Origin: Blastopirellula sp. J2-11
GTDB lineage: Bacteria; Planctomycetota; Planctomycetia; Pirellulales; Pirellulaceae
Assembly: GCF_024584705.1 (NCBI RefSeq)
Contig: NZ_CP097384.1
Span: 2,480,001 to 2,544,000, forward strand
Reading direction: 5' to 3'
DNA: 64,000 nt
The notes below the pieces were generated by a model. It was not told where the DNA came from. It made no database searches and was given only the letters and a program-made list of their open reading frames with translations. Shown piece after piece: positions 16,397 through 24,592 of this stretch. The position numbers and the translations under genes are program-made. How positions within the stretch are numbered: the first letter of the stretch is position 1; each line of letters starts with the position of its first letter.

Positions 16397-16862
16397 TGGC
16401 CCTTTTCGGCCAGTGTCTTCTGTGGGAAGGCAACATCGCTACGTGTCCAGCTTGGACTCGCGGTCTGATGCTCCGCTGTTGGCATTGTGTGCTTTCCCAA
16501 GGAAATGCAAGCCGTAACTATTTACTTCCGCTGGACTTGTCATCTTCCATCTGCCGCCGCATCCCAGGTTCCCTGCCCCTCACCCCAGCGAAAAAAAAGT
16601 TCAATTGGCGTCCTGTTACCCCGACTTCGATTTATAAACAGTCTTTCTCCTTGGGGCTCTTGGTTGCGACCGGCTGTTTCTCTTTGGGCGCTAATGCTTT
16701 GTAGCGCGGTCGGAGGGCTTGCCGGACGGTTGGGGTATAATTTCCTGTCAAAATTCGATTTGCGGTGTTCAAATCCCGTCATCACTTTTTTAACAATTTG
16801 TGATGGGGATGAAAGTTCGTGATCCCGTCCACACAATTAATTGCGGTTGCGCTCTCAGGAGT
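16397..16862. other. Decayed DNA between integrase remnant and ECF sigma gene
   Basis: No supported gene. It may hold unrecognisable remains of the integrase 5' end. A 9-bp hairpin CACTGGCCC/GGCCAGTG lies at 16394-16414. A loose TATAAT (16736-16741) has no good -35 box. An imperfect inverted repeat ATCCCGTCATCAC...GTGATGGGGAT spans about 16774-16810. Confidence 0.4.
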
Positions 16863-16890
16863 TGTCACACCTTCACTTCGGGCGTGTCCA
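16863..16890 (+). promoter_or_regulatory. ECF-type promoter of the sigma factor gene (probable autoregulation)
   Basis: TGTCACA (16863-16869), 15-base spacer, TGTCCA (16885-16890). The same TGTCACA-N15-TGTC arrangement occurs before the next gene at 17845-17872. TGTCACA is the known -35 element of ECF41-type sigma factors. It lies about 50 bases upstream of the GTG at 16943. Confidence 0.68.
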
Positions 16891-16942
16891 AGATACAGCA
16901 ACGTTTTTCAAGCCGCCGTTTTTGGTTTCCTGGAGTCGCGCC

Positions 16943-17836
16943 GTGTTCAACCCATTCAGCGAGATCACCGAGGATGACGCCTCGGATGCAACTCTCGTCG
17001 AGCAAGCCAAGAATGGCGATCGTGCAGCGCTGGAGAAGGTGGTTTTGCGGCACCAGGCATGGATATACAACATCGCTGTCCGCATGGTCTTTCACCCTCA
17101 AGATGCCGAGGAAGTGACCCAAGAGGTGCTGATCAAAGTCATCACCAAGCTCAGTACGTTTAAGGGGGAGAGCAAGTTCCGCACTTGGTTGTATCGCATT
17201 GCCGCCAATCATGTGTTGAACATGAAGCGCCGCAGCGCAGAAACCAGCGTAAAGACGTTTGCCGAATATGGAGCGGCGATTCGCAGCACGCCGGATGCAG
17301 ACTTGCCCGATTCCAATAGCGTCCCCGTGGCATTGCCGATTTTGGTCGAGGAAGCCAAGAATAGCTGCACCATGGGAATGTTGCTGTGCCTTGATCGCAA
17401 GCAACGGTTGATCTTCACTCTTGGCGAGATCCTGGGGGTCAGCGATACCGTTGGTAGCGATGTTTTGGAGATAACGGCAGACAACTTCCGGCAATCTCTA
17501 TCGCGTGCACGCCGTGACCTGCATCGTTTCCTGAACGACCAGTGCGGGCTCGTGAACAAGAGCAATCCCTGCCGCTGTCCAAAGAAGACGCGTGGCTTTA
17601 TCGAACATGGCCATGTTGATCCGCACCGGCTGCTGTTTGTTCCAGAGCATGTCGAGCGGGTGCGGGATGTTGCGGAAGAAACGGTCCGGGGAATCGAGGA
17701 TGTGGTCGAGCGCCAGCACGCTGCCCTCTACCGAGAACATCCGTTCCTTCGGCAAGCGGACGAGATTGACTGGCTGCGGCGGATACTCCAACGCGAGGAC
17801 CTACGCGGGACGCTGCATTTGCCTTGGAAATCATGA
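16943..17836 (+). CDS. ECF sigma factor with C-terminal extension
   Basis: The frame is open from 16841, but GTG 16943 has TGGAG eight bases upstream and lies after the putative promoter, giving 297 residues. Region 2 is clear (LVEQAKNGDRAALEKVVLRH, DAEEVTQEVLIKV, SKFRTWLYRIAANHVLN); region 4 follows near residues 140-195 (SDVLEITADNFRQSLSRARRDLHRF). The extra roughly 100 residues start with a Cys cluster, CGLVNKSNPCRCPKKT, then a helical stretch. Such extensions in ECF factors commonly regulate activity in place of an anti-sigma factor. The downstream NTF2-like gene has the same promoter motif, so it is a likely target. The signal is unknown. Confidence 0.88.
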   Translation: MFNPFSEITEDDASDATLVEQAKNGDRAALEKVVLRHQAWIYNIAVRMVFHPQDAEEVTQEVLIKVITKLSTFKGESKFRTWLYRIAANHVLNMKRRSAETSVKTFAEYGAAIRSTPDADLPDSNSVPVALPILVEEAKNSCTMGMLLCLDRKQRLIFTLGEILGVSDTVGSDVLEITADNFRQSLSRARRDLHRFLNDQCGLVNKSNPCRCPKKTRGFIEHGHVDPHRLLFVPEHVERVRDVAEETVRGIEDVVERQHAALYREHPFLRQADEIDWLRRILQREDLRGTLHLPWKS

Positions 17837-17844
17837 ACCAGAGT

Positions 17845-17872
17845 TGTCACAGTCGGTCCCAGACAGTGTCTA
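17845..17872 (+). promoter_or_regulatory. ECF-type promoter of the NTF2-like gene
   Basis: TGTCACA (17845-17851), 15-base spacer, TGTCTA (17867-17872); identical spacing to the site before the sigma gene. It sits in the 89-bp gap after the sigma stop codon, about 54 bases before ATG 17926. Confidence 0.7.
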
Positions 17873-17925
17873 GGAGATAAAAGGAGCAAAGGCTCCCAGT
17901 CTTACAAACACTTGGAGGGAGGATC

Positions 17926-18252
17926 ATGACTCTCAATCTGCCAGAACCAGTCGCGGCCTATTTCAAAGCGGACGAAGCCGACAGTGACGCCGTGGCGCGT
18001 TGCTTCCTGGACAATGCCATCGTGAAAGACGAAGGCCACACTTACCACGGTCAAGCAGCGATCAAAAAGTGGAAGGAAGACGTGTCGGCGAAGTACATCT
18101 ATACATGCGAGCCGCTGAAATGTGAGCAGCAGGATGGCAAGGTCGTCGTCACATGCCGACTAAACGGAAACTTTCCAGGCAGTCCTGCCGACCTTCGGTT
18201 CTTCTTCAAACTGGCAGGCGAGCAGATCGCGTCGTTGGAAATTATCCCCTGA
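17926..18252 (+). CDS. NTF2/SnoaL-like small protein
   Basis: 108 residues: VAAYFKADEADSDAVARCFLDNAIVKDEGHTYHGQ in the first half is the usual SnoaL-like start (helix, then F-x-D-x-A, acidic H-G pair), followed by the curved sheet with IKKWKEDVSAKY and a final FFFKLAGEQIASLEI. Members are small cone-shaped proteins that bind or transform small ligands. A good ribosome binding site (GGAGGGAGG) lies just upstream. It follows an ECF sigma gene and has the same promoter motif, so it probably belongs to that regulon. The ligand is unknown. Confidence 0.85.
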   Translation: MTLNLPEPVAAYFKADEADSDAVARCFLDNAIVKDEGHTYHGQAAIKKWKEDVSAKYIYTCEPLKCEQQDGKVVVTCRLNGNFPGSPADLRFFFKLAGEQIASLEIIP

Positions 18253-18279
18253 CAAGTGCTGCTGCACGATGATTGAACA

Positions 18280-18365
18280 GGCGCCGTGGCCACGTCTTGG
18301 TGGCCACGAATGCGATTGGCGACCATGTTGGGGCACATTGATTGCCACGCAAAGCCGTGACAACG
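18280..18365 (+). repeat. Dispersed repeat, copy 1
   Basis: Core from GTGGCCACGAATGCG through GGCGACCATGTTGGGGCAC to ATTGATTGCCACGCAAAGCCGTG. Nearly identical to 20384-20446 and related to 23996-24136, all in the same orientation. The left end GGCGCCGTGGCCACG and right end AAGCCGTG...GGCG suggest inverted termini. Confidence 0.75.
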
Positions 18366-18393
18366 GCGTCCGCGCCCGGCTTCACGATTCATT

Positions 18394-20298
18394 TCAACGC
18401 AGCCCGCGTTTCCGTTTTTTGTCACGTTCCCAAGCGGCAAATCTCGCGAACATCCATTCGATGAAGCCTTCGGTTTCTGACCATGACTCCAACTGTCCTT
18501 CGATCACGATGGCTGCTTCTTCTGCGCTTCCCAACACATAGTGCTCCGGCATCATGGGAGGAGGACCAGTCATCAAAAACTCGATAACATGCGGATTGAA
18601 TTTAATCGCGGCGGCGATCGCTTTGTCCGCCGACCGACTGTTGCGTCCCTCACGGCGAAATTCGACTTGTGCCTTGAGGTAAAGCCAATTTCCCGTCTCC
18701 TCTGGATAGAGGTTGAGAATCTCAATCGCTTCTTTTTCTCGATTTTGGCTTAGCAATAGCGGGATGATTTGGTATCGCACGCCCTGATTGTCGTTCGTGT
18801 TCAGTCGCAAGATATCCAGCATTTGCGTAATCGCTTCATTGGCTTGTCCATCTGCGGCGAGAGAGGTTGCAAGCCCGAGTTTGGCTCGCATCAAAGGTCG
18901 CGTTTCAGAAATCTCCCAAAATTGGCCGATTGCCGTTTCCAATAAGTCGGCGTATTGGGCCTCTCCAAATTCGACTGCTTTTCTAAACAGCTCGATTTTA
19001 TGAGTCGTGTCGTGTTTCGATTCAGCCAGCAGCACATTGGCCTCGATATGGGTTGGGTCTTCCTGCAATGCTTGTCGAATCAGCTGAATCCTACGGCGGC
19101 CGTACGCGTCGATTGCCGCATAACAAAGGTTTTCGGCTCGATCAAACGGCGTTTCCGACGGGTAATCAAAATCGTCAATGGAACCCGTAAATTGCTGGTT
19201 TAACAAGTCATTCAGTTCTTCCAGTTCCATGCCTTCGTTCTGTGCTATTACGGATTGAACCAACCGGTAATGTCGTTCGTTGCCTCGCTGCTCTGGAGTC
19301 ATGCCTCGCTTGAGCCATTCTTTTCTGGTAGGAGGATTGAGCAAATCGGGAATTGAAATCTTACATCGTTTTTTCTTGCCTTGGATGGATACCTGTTTTG
19401 ACCATTCACCAGAGTCGATTTCCGCTTCGGTTGTCTCGGCCAACGCCGCCAATAAAACCGTGACGTATTCAAGTTCTTTTGGTGTCGGAGCCCGCGTGTT
19501 GTCGCGAGCGTAAAACAGAAACTGCGGAAACGCATCACCTGTTTCCAACGGAAAGTCGTGCTCTTTCCAAAGTGCGACGTCACTTTCGATGGCTTCGCTA
19601 ATGGGGTTGAAGGTCAAGCTGAACACTTCAACGGTGTCTATATTCAAGCGCTGCGCACGCATATCCCAGTGCGTAGCGGTCGATTCATAAAGCCCAAGCC
19701 CGAATTCATGTCGCCCGGATCCTAGAACCGTGGCATGTTTTAAATACTTGGGCGGTTTGGGCGTGTGAATGCGAAGCAAGTCGACATCGTCAACGTATTG
19801 CCAAGGGCGCGCCCGATAGAAAGCTGCGGCGGCTTCCGCGAACGCTCGGATTTGCAACAAGGAACAACCTGATTCCGCCAACGTCGGGGCCGCTGTCGCA
19901 TCAAGCATATGTTGGGCCATGGTCGCTTTGACATCACACCAGAAATCGGGTTCCGCGTTCCACGTAACGTCGGTTCCAGAGCCTGCGAACTCCTCCTTCA
20001 ACTGGCTTGCCAACGCCTCGTCCGTAACGCAGATACGTGCAGGGCGATACCCAAACTGATGCTGTTCAGAGAATTCGAGCAACTCCGAAATCAACAAATC
20101 AAGCGGCGCGTCATCCAGCGAAGGCTTTCCATGAACAAGGTCATGCTCTTGGGAAACCCACAGGACCATTTTCGCTGCTGCCATCGGCGAATCCGCGAAA
20201 GCTGCGCCAGCGAGATCGCCGAAATCAAAGACTCCGCCTTGCCATTCGGCCTGCGGTTCGATTGGGTATTCCAGTAATCGCTCAATACGCGCGTCCAT
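18394..20298 (-). CDS. Large TPR-like protein, unknown function (634 aa)
   Basis: No signal peptide. Residues about 130-250 contain AFAEAAAAFYRARPWQYVDDVDLLRI, a pattern I associate with small planctomycete/bacterial DUF domains (DUF6930/DUF7309-type), by memory only. From about residue 395 the protein is helical and repeat-like: RRRIQLIRQALQEDPTHIEANVLLAE, then MRAKLGLATSLAADGQANEAITQ and NREKEAIEILNLYPEETGNWLYLKAQVEF, consistent with TPR or ST7-like repeats. The C-terminus is basic (KKRKRGLR). It is bracketed by direct copies of a dispersed repeat. Function is unknown; protein-protein scaffolding is plausible. Confidence 0.82.
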   Translation of the reverse strand: MDARIERLLEYPIEPQAEWQGGVFDFGDLAGAAFADSPMAAAKMVLWVSQEHDLVHGKPSLDDAPLDLLISELLEFSEQHQFGYRPARICVTDEALASQLKEEFAGSGTDVTWNAEPDFWCDVKATMAQHMLDATAAPTLAESGCSLLQIRAFAEAAAAFYRARPWQYVDDVDLLRIHTPKPPKYLKHATVLGSGRHEFGLGLYESTATHWDMRAQRLNIDTVEVFSLTFNPISEAIESDVALWKEHDFPLETGDAFPQFLFYARDNTRAPTPKELEYVTVLLAALAETTEAEIDSGEWSKQVSIQGKKKRCKISIPDLLNPPTRKEWLKRGMTPEQRGNERHYRLVQSVIAQNEGMELEELNDLLNQQFTGSIDDFDYPSETPFDRAENLCYAAIDAYGRRRIQLIRQALQEDPTHIEANVLLAESKHDTTHKIELFRKAVEFGEAQYADLLETAIGQFWEISETRPLMRAKLGLATSLAADGQANEAITQMLDILRLNTNDNQGVRYQIIPLLLSQNREKEAIEILNLYPEETGNWLYLKAQVEFRREGRNSRSADKAIAAAIKFNPHVIEFLMTGPPPMMPEHYVLGSAEEAAIVIEGQLESWSETEGFIEWMFARFAAWERDKKRKRGLR

Positions 20299-20383
20299 CG
20301 AATCTTGTCCATTCGTAAGTGTTGGATTCGGCCTACGGGATATTATAAGAAGTCAGGGGCAGTCTGAGAATCAAGCCCAGTCC

Positions 20384-20446
20384 CCGTGGCCACGAATGCG
20401 GTTGGCGACCATGTTGGGGCACATTGATTGCCACGCAAGGTCGTGG
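20384..20446 (+). repeat. Dispersed repeat, copy 2
   Basis: GTGGCCACGAATGCGGTTGG ... CATGTTGGGGCACATTGATT ... GCCACGCAAGGTCGTGG. Only a few bases differ from copy 1. It lies between the start of the TPR gene and the end of the signal peptidase gene. Confidence 0.78.
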
Positions 20447-20460
20447 TCGTGGCGCTCGTG

Positions 20461-21054
20461 CTATCGCACCCATCCCACCCGCGTCATGGGCCACGCAATC
20501 AGCCAGGCGCGGCCCATAATCCTATGAGCAGGAACCGGGCCGTTGAACCGGCTGTCGTCGGAATCTTTCAGATCGTCCCCAAGCACATAGTAACCATCGC
20601 CGCACGGCACAGGCTTGCCATCGGTGAGATTGCCAAATCTCAAATACTTCACGTCGAGCGATGGTGGGCATTCAACCGGTTGGCCATCAATGAGTAATTC
20701 ACCATGGCGAACCATCTGAACGCTCTCGCCCGGCAGCCCTACCACACGTTTCATTCGCTTTTCGCCAGAATCGGTGATGAACGTGATTACCTCCCAACGG
20801 CGAGGGCTACGATACCAGCAGCTAACTTTCTCGGTGATCACGCGATCACCGTCGTCCGGATTGGTTCCCATCAGCGTAGGCGACATCGATGGGGAGATGA
20901 CGACGGATACATCCATCGTCAGCCAATAGAAAGCGACGATCGCGCCGAACCCAGCCAGTCCGCGCTCGATCCAGCGCAGAGTTGTGCGAAGGGCCGAAGA
21001 ATATCTGCTGCGAACCGGAACGTTACTGTTGTTGGGGGTTGCAGGATTTGGCAT
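20461..21054 (-). CDS. Signal peptidase I (S26 family)
   Basis: From ATG 21054 (the frame is open to 21126) the protein is 197 residues: an N-terminal membrane helix near residues 33-50 (FGAIVAFYWLTMDVSVVI), then SPSMSPTL with the catalytic Ser, KRVVGLPGE with the catalytic Lys, and YVLGDDLKDSDDSRFNGPV, the family's third signature. It cleaves signal peptides on the outer face of the cytoplasmic membrane. Its start lies inside the end of the 92-aa gene (32-bp overlap), so the two are co-translated in an operon led by a radical SAM gene. A dedicated substrate is suspected. Confidence 0.93.
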   Translation of the reverse strand: MPNPATPNNSNVPVRSRYSSALRTTLRWIERGLAGFGAIVAFYWLTMDVSVVISPSMSPTLMGTNPDDGDRVITEKVSCWYRSPRRWEVITFITDSGEKRMKRVVGLPGESVQMVRHGELLIDGQPVECPPSLDVKYLRFGNLTDGKPVPCGDGYYVLGDDLKDSDDSRFNGPVPAHRIMGRAWLIAWPMTRVGWVR

Positions 21055-21301
21055 CGCGTTCGGCTTGCTCGATTTGTAATTGTCGCTCTTCCCACTGCAA
21101 TTTAGTGGACCGAGTGGCGCCCACACACGGGGTCATCGTGCCAGCGATGAGAAGAAATGCTCCAGCACCCGCTACAGTGAGTAGCAAAGCGTTCTGGCCA
21201 AGATGACTGGCCGAAGGCGTCTGTGGCGCAGTTACAGGATTTGGCGGCACATCCGCCAACGACTCATTCAGCGACTCATCGGATTGGGGGCTATCGTCCA
21301 T
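21023..21301 (-). CDS. Small single-pass membrane protein (92 aa)
   Basis: Acidic, Ser/Pro-rich N-terminus (DDSPQSDESLNES), then one membrane helix (about residues 38-56, ALLLTVAGAGAFLLIAGTM), followed by TPCVGATRSTKL and a charged Gln/Glu-rich tail with a second Cys. It sits 8 bases after the radical SAM gene and overlaps the signal peptidase gene, so it is the middle gene of a three-gene operon. The TPCVGATRS segment right after the helix could be a modification or cleavage site. No family is recognised. Confidence 0.72.
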   Translation of the reverse strand: MDDSPQSDESLNESLADVPPNPVTAPQTPSASHLGQNALLLTVAGAGAFLLIAGTMTPCVGATRSTKLQWEERQLQIEQAERDAKSCNPQQQ

Positions 21302-21309
21302 TAGGCGCC

Positions 21310-22377
21310 TTAAAAAGAGGTGAGAACTCGCGACTCAAGGACGCGGACCGTTTCTCGATAACAGGCTTGATCCAGCAAACAGAGCAATCCATCGGGTCGG
21401 TTCACATCTCCCGTCCTGATGAAATTGCTGCATCGACAACTTTTTGTGCTACAAAGCGCTTGCAGCGTGCAGGGGGCGCATTCCGCCGGCGACATTCCAG
21501 GAAGAGGAGCGTGGCCAAGGAAATCATCGCCATCAAACACATTGCCTGATAGACGCATCGGATTACTTGGCTCGTCAGCACCGATAAGACGCTCACAAGG
21601 AAATAGATTCCCCGCAGGAGTTACCGCGATCTCAGCATGGCCAAATCCGCATCGCGCCGTCTCGGTCAATGGAATGCCTGCTGCTCGTGCAGCCTTTTCG
21701 TCGAACCAACTTACGCTGCACTCTGGCAGTCGTTCTCCCCAAAAGTCTGCGGCGCGGCGGATGGCGTCCTTCAAGCGTTCACCATCAGTCTTGGTCCAGG
21801 TTGTCCAAAGATTAAGCGACGGATCAAATCGCCGAACGCCGAGCGTATAAAGGAACTCCATTCCCTCCGGCAAAGACTTAACGCTGCTTGGCTGAACAAC
21901 CATAACGACGCGGAATTCTTTACCCGCATCAATCAGGCGAGCCATCGTGTTTTGGACTCGAAACGAACTAGGCGTCCCATCGACCGTAACGCGGTGGCCA
22001 TCATGAGCGCTCGGCAATCCATCATGGCTAATTGCCAATTCAAGTTCAGGCAATGTCATTACGGACCATGCGACAGTCGACTCAATCGTTCCGTTGGTCG
22101 TCATGCTTAACGCCAGGCGGACACCCTGATCGTCGGCCGCGGATCGAGCGTAACGCACAAGATCCAAGATTAATTCAGCTTCAATAAGAGGCTCGCCGCC
22201 GAAGAACGACAGTTCGAGCGCACCATCGCGACGCACGGACCGGATCGCCCGGTCGATCGCCTTTCGACCGATTTCTGGTGATAGCGGCCGCCCGATTTTC
22301 TCGCCGGTGTAACAATACGAACAACGCAGATTGCACGCATGATTGACGACCAGCGTGAGGCCGAATTTTGCGTGCAT
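21310..22377 (-). CDS. Radical SAM/SPASM enzyme, peptide-modifying maturase candidate
   Basis: The start at 22377 has AGGAGGAGG (22381-22389) 3-6 bases upstream; a longer frame to 22473 is open but would run through an 11-G tract. 355 residues. CNLRCSYCYTG (residues 15-25) is the CxxxCxxC cluster motif; LSFFGGEP is the second SAM contact. The C-terminal part has a SPASM-like cysteine set: CGFGHAEIAVTPAGNLFPCERL, then CAPC, CSTKSCRCSN and LLCLLDQAC, enough for auxiliary 4Fe-4S clusters. Such enzymes mature sulfatases or ribosomal peptides. It heads an operon with a small membrane protein and signal peptidase I, which suggests those genes act on the same peptide. Confidence 0.88.
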   Translation of the reverse strand: MHAKFGLTLVVNHACNLRCSYCYTGEKIGRPLSPEIGRKAIDRAIRSVRRDGALELSFFGGEPLIEAELILDLVRYARSAADDQGVRLALSMTTNGTIESTVAWSVMTLPELELAISHDGLPSAHDGHRVTVDGTPSSFRVQNTMARLIDAGKEFRVVMVVQPSSVKSLPEGMEFLYTLGVRRFDPSLNLWTTWTKTDGERLKDAIRRAADFWGERLPECSVSWFDEKAARAAGIPLTETARCGFGHAEIAVTPAGNLFPCERLIGADEPSNPMRLSGNVFDGDDFLGHAPLPGMSPAECAPCTLQALCSTKSCRCSNFIRTGDVNRPDGLLCLLDQACYRETVRVLESRVLTSF

Positions 22378-22417
22378 CCGCCTCCTCCTGAAAACGCCAT
22401 CGACCAAGTCCAATACG

Positions 22418-22434
22418 CTCGCCCCCCCCCCCGC
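22418..22434 (-). promoter_or_regulatory. 11-G homopolymer tract in the radical SAM leader
   Basis: Eleven consecutive C on the plus strand (G on the transcribed gene's strand) about 45-55 bases upstream of the chosen start codon. It lies in the 5' leader if ATG 22377 is right, or early in the coding region if the longer frame is used. Such tracts slip readily. Confidence 0.6.
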
Positions 22435-22669
22435 AGATCGTATTCTCTCACACAACGAGCTTTGTGCAAGCATTTCGTCGGCTTTGCTCCAACTGACAGT
22501 CGCGATTCGAACAGGCGTCTGGGAGAGTTGCTCGCCTATCCCGGACTCACCGCAAGACCGAAAAGATGCCGCCGCAAGGCGCTGTCTCGTGAGGCCGCCG
22601 ACGCGATGAAAAATTTTGTCACCCCGAGCTTGTAATGAAATCAGCTAATCACGTTCATGGGCTCACCCT

Positions 22670-23950
22670 TTACTCGGGACTGGGGAGAGCAAGAAAAACG
22701 ATGCTCGACGGATTTCCGACCGGCGCGTAGTGGTCGGTAAACTGGAGAAGTCCGGTGTCGCGATTCACTTGAAATACGGTCACATGGTCCGCTCGCTGAT
22801 TGCAGCAATAAAGAAACTCGCCTGTCGGATCCAAGTTAAAACTGCGTGGGTAGTCGCCGCGCGTCCACTCGTCGGCGACGTGCGTCAACTCTCCGTCGCT
22901 TCCTACCGAGAAGATCCCGATACTGTCATGCAGGCGATTGCCGGCGTAGACAAATCGACCGTCGGCCGAAACGAGAATCTCAGAGCAGAAATTGCTCCCG
23001 GCGAAATTTGGCGGCAACGTCGAAATTGTTTGCCGTGGCGACAATCGGCCTACTTCTGCGTCGTAATCAAACAACACGATGGTCGATCCCTCTTCCTGAA
23101 TCGAGTAGAACCACCGACCATTGGGATGAAAATGAAAATGCCGGGGGCCATCTCCCGGCGGCAAGGAAACGGTCGCCGGATCATTCGCGGTGAGTTTTCC
23201 CCGGGACGGGTCAAACTTCCAGATGAAAATTTGATCCAATCCCAAATCTACATGCAGGACGAAACGCCCTGCCGGATCGGCCTGAATCATATGAGCGTGC
23301 GCAGTGTCATGCCCGCTAAACGCGAAACTCCCCGGAGGCGCATGGACCGCTTTCGTGGGGCCAATCTTGCCGCTGTCATGCTTGACATCGGTAGGACTGC
23401 CGAGCCGCCCATCGTCCAAAATCGGCAGCACGGCGATCGAACCGCCGAAGTAGTTGGCGACGAAGAGATGTTTGCCCGCAGGATGAATGCTCAGATAGGT
23501 CGGACCGGCGCCGCCTGATCGAACCGTATTGAGAAGCGTCAAGCCGCCGCTGGCCGGATCGATGGCGAAACTACTAACGGTTCCCTCTTTGTCGTTCCCC
23601 ACGCGATCGGTCTCGTTGGACGAGTAGAGTCGCGTCCCCGCAGCATTGACCGTTAAACAACTGGGGCTCGTTCCCATTTCATGTACGACCGCAGCTGTCA
23701 GCGCTCCTGTTGCGCGGTTCACGCGAAAGCCATGGATGCCGCGGCCATTGCCGGGAGGAAGATCAACTTGCGTATCCAAGACATCTTTCAAAGGAGAACT
23801 GAACGTGCCGACATAAGCCATGAGCGGGCGTTCGGCATTGGCGTCTTCGGCGGAAAATAAATCACCAGCCAGCTGACTCGCACCCGCCATCGCGATGCTG
23901 TAGGCCAAGAAGGAACGTCGGGAAGTATTCTTGAACGTCATGTCTACCAT
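22670..23950 (-). CDS. Tat-exported lactonase-type beta-propeller protein
   Basis: About 426 residues from ATG 23950 (23941 is possible; the open frame to 24121 runs into a repeat). SRRSFLAYSIAMAGASQLAG is a twin-arginine-type signal. The mature part shows seven repeating blades with the lactonase/6-phosphogluconolactonase pattern: SCLTVNAAGTRLYSSNE, TYLSIHPAGKHLFVANYFGG, ADPAGRFVLHVDLGLDQIF, HFHFHPNGRWFYSIQEEGS, and LDPTGEFLYCCNQ. It probably acts outside the cytoplasm on sugar lactones or a related compound. The family call is firm, the substrate unknown. Confidence 0.9.
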   Translation of the reverse strand: MVDMTFKNTSRRSFLAYSIAMAGASQLAGDLFSAEDANAERPLMAYVGTFSSPLKDVLDTQVDLPPGNGRGIHGFRVNRATGALTAAVVHEMGTSPSCLTVNAAGTRLYSSNETDRVGNDKEGTVSSFAIDPASGGLTLLNTVRSGGAGPTYLSIHPAGKHLFVANYFGGSIAVLPILDDGRLGSPTDVKHDSGKIGPTKAVHAPPGSFAFSGHDTAHAHMIQADPAGRFVLHVDLGLDQIFIWKFDPSRGKLTANDPATVSLPPGDGPRHFHFHPNGRWFYSIQEEGSTIVLFDYDAEVGRLSPRQTISTLPPNFAGSNFCSEILVSADGRFVYAGNRLHDSIGIFSVGSDGELTHVADEWTRGDYPRSFNLDPTGEFLYCCNQRADHVTVFQVNRDTGLLQFTDHYAPVGNPSSIVFLALPSPE

Positions 23951-23995
23951 TGTCTTGGAGATAAGAGACGGAGAACGGAGGAAGTTGGGCCTGGT

Positions 23996-24136
23996 CGTTG
24001 TGGCCACGTCTGCGTGTCCATGAATGCGATCGGCGACCATCCAGAATGATGCAACGACTCTATTTTTTCTAGCAGCAATCGTTGTAGAACGGAATATTGG
24101 AGCACATTCATCGCCACGCAAAGCCGTGGCGGCGCC
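23996..24136 (+). repeat. Dispersed repeat, copy 3, with internal insertion
   Basis: GTGGCCACGTCTGCG...GAATGCGATCGGCGACCAT matches copies 1 and 2, then about 57 unrelated bases interrupt before GGAGCACATTCATCGCCACGCAAAGCCGTGGCGGCGCC. The insert holds a short inverted repeat (CAACGA/TCGTTG). The right end keeps GCCGTGGCGGCGCC, the complement of copy 1's left end GGCGCC. Confidence 0.65.
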
Positions 24137-24592
24137 CTGGCTAATTCTTAGGGGGAATTTATCGTCTTCGCGGCCAAGATCGAAAACGAGTGATTCGTTT
24201 CCAGAGGAGGCCCGTTTTTGGGGGCATTCGTCAGGCGATTGGTCATTGCCTGATTGCGATTGAAAGGGCTTCTCCCTTAACGCGTCGGTTGGGCGGATGA
24301 AATATTGAGTTAAACGGCGTTTGCGACATTCTTGCGAGAAAAAAGCAGAATTTATGTCAAAAACCTGGTGGAGCCGCTCTTTGTTCTTATCCCATTATTA
24401 CGCAGAACTTTCGCGCCGCGTGAGTTCATGCAAATCCTGTTGATCGCTTCACGGATTGGATCGATGCCGCTGGCTCGCTCAATTTCTCTGCGGTCAAAAG
24501 GATTGGTATTTCATTTTGGACCCGTTTCATTCTGTCGTGACATCGAGTGAGATCGTCTCGCTGCATGTCAAATTATTCCCGGAGCCCCCCGC
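24137..24592. other. Intergenic region, about 455 bp, upstream of the DUF1559 gene
   Basis: No supported gene. It should hold the promoter of the plus-strand DUF1559 gene; its ribosome binding site CCGGAG lies at 24577-24582 before ATG 24593. AT-rich stretches near 24300-24420 could be promoter, but I see no convincing pair of boxes. Confidence 0.35.

Noticed and set aside
16750-16790. GTTCAAATCCCGTC resembling a tRNA T-arm
   Set aside because: The flanking bases do not complete a T-stem, and no acceptor, D or anticodon arms can be drawn. At best a degenerate fragment.
16841-16942. Longer N-terminus for the ECF sigma factor
   Set aside because: It would translate across the ECF-type promoter at 16863-16890, and the extra residues look non-coding.
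22378-22650. Upstream extension of the radical SAM gene through the poly-G tract
   Set aside because: The ATG at 22377 has a much better ribosome binding site; the upstream peptide shows no family feature, though the frame is open.
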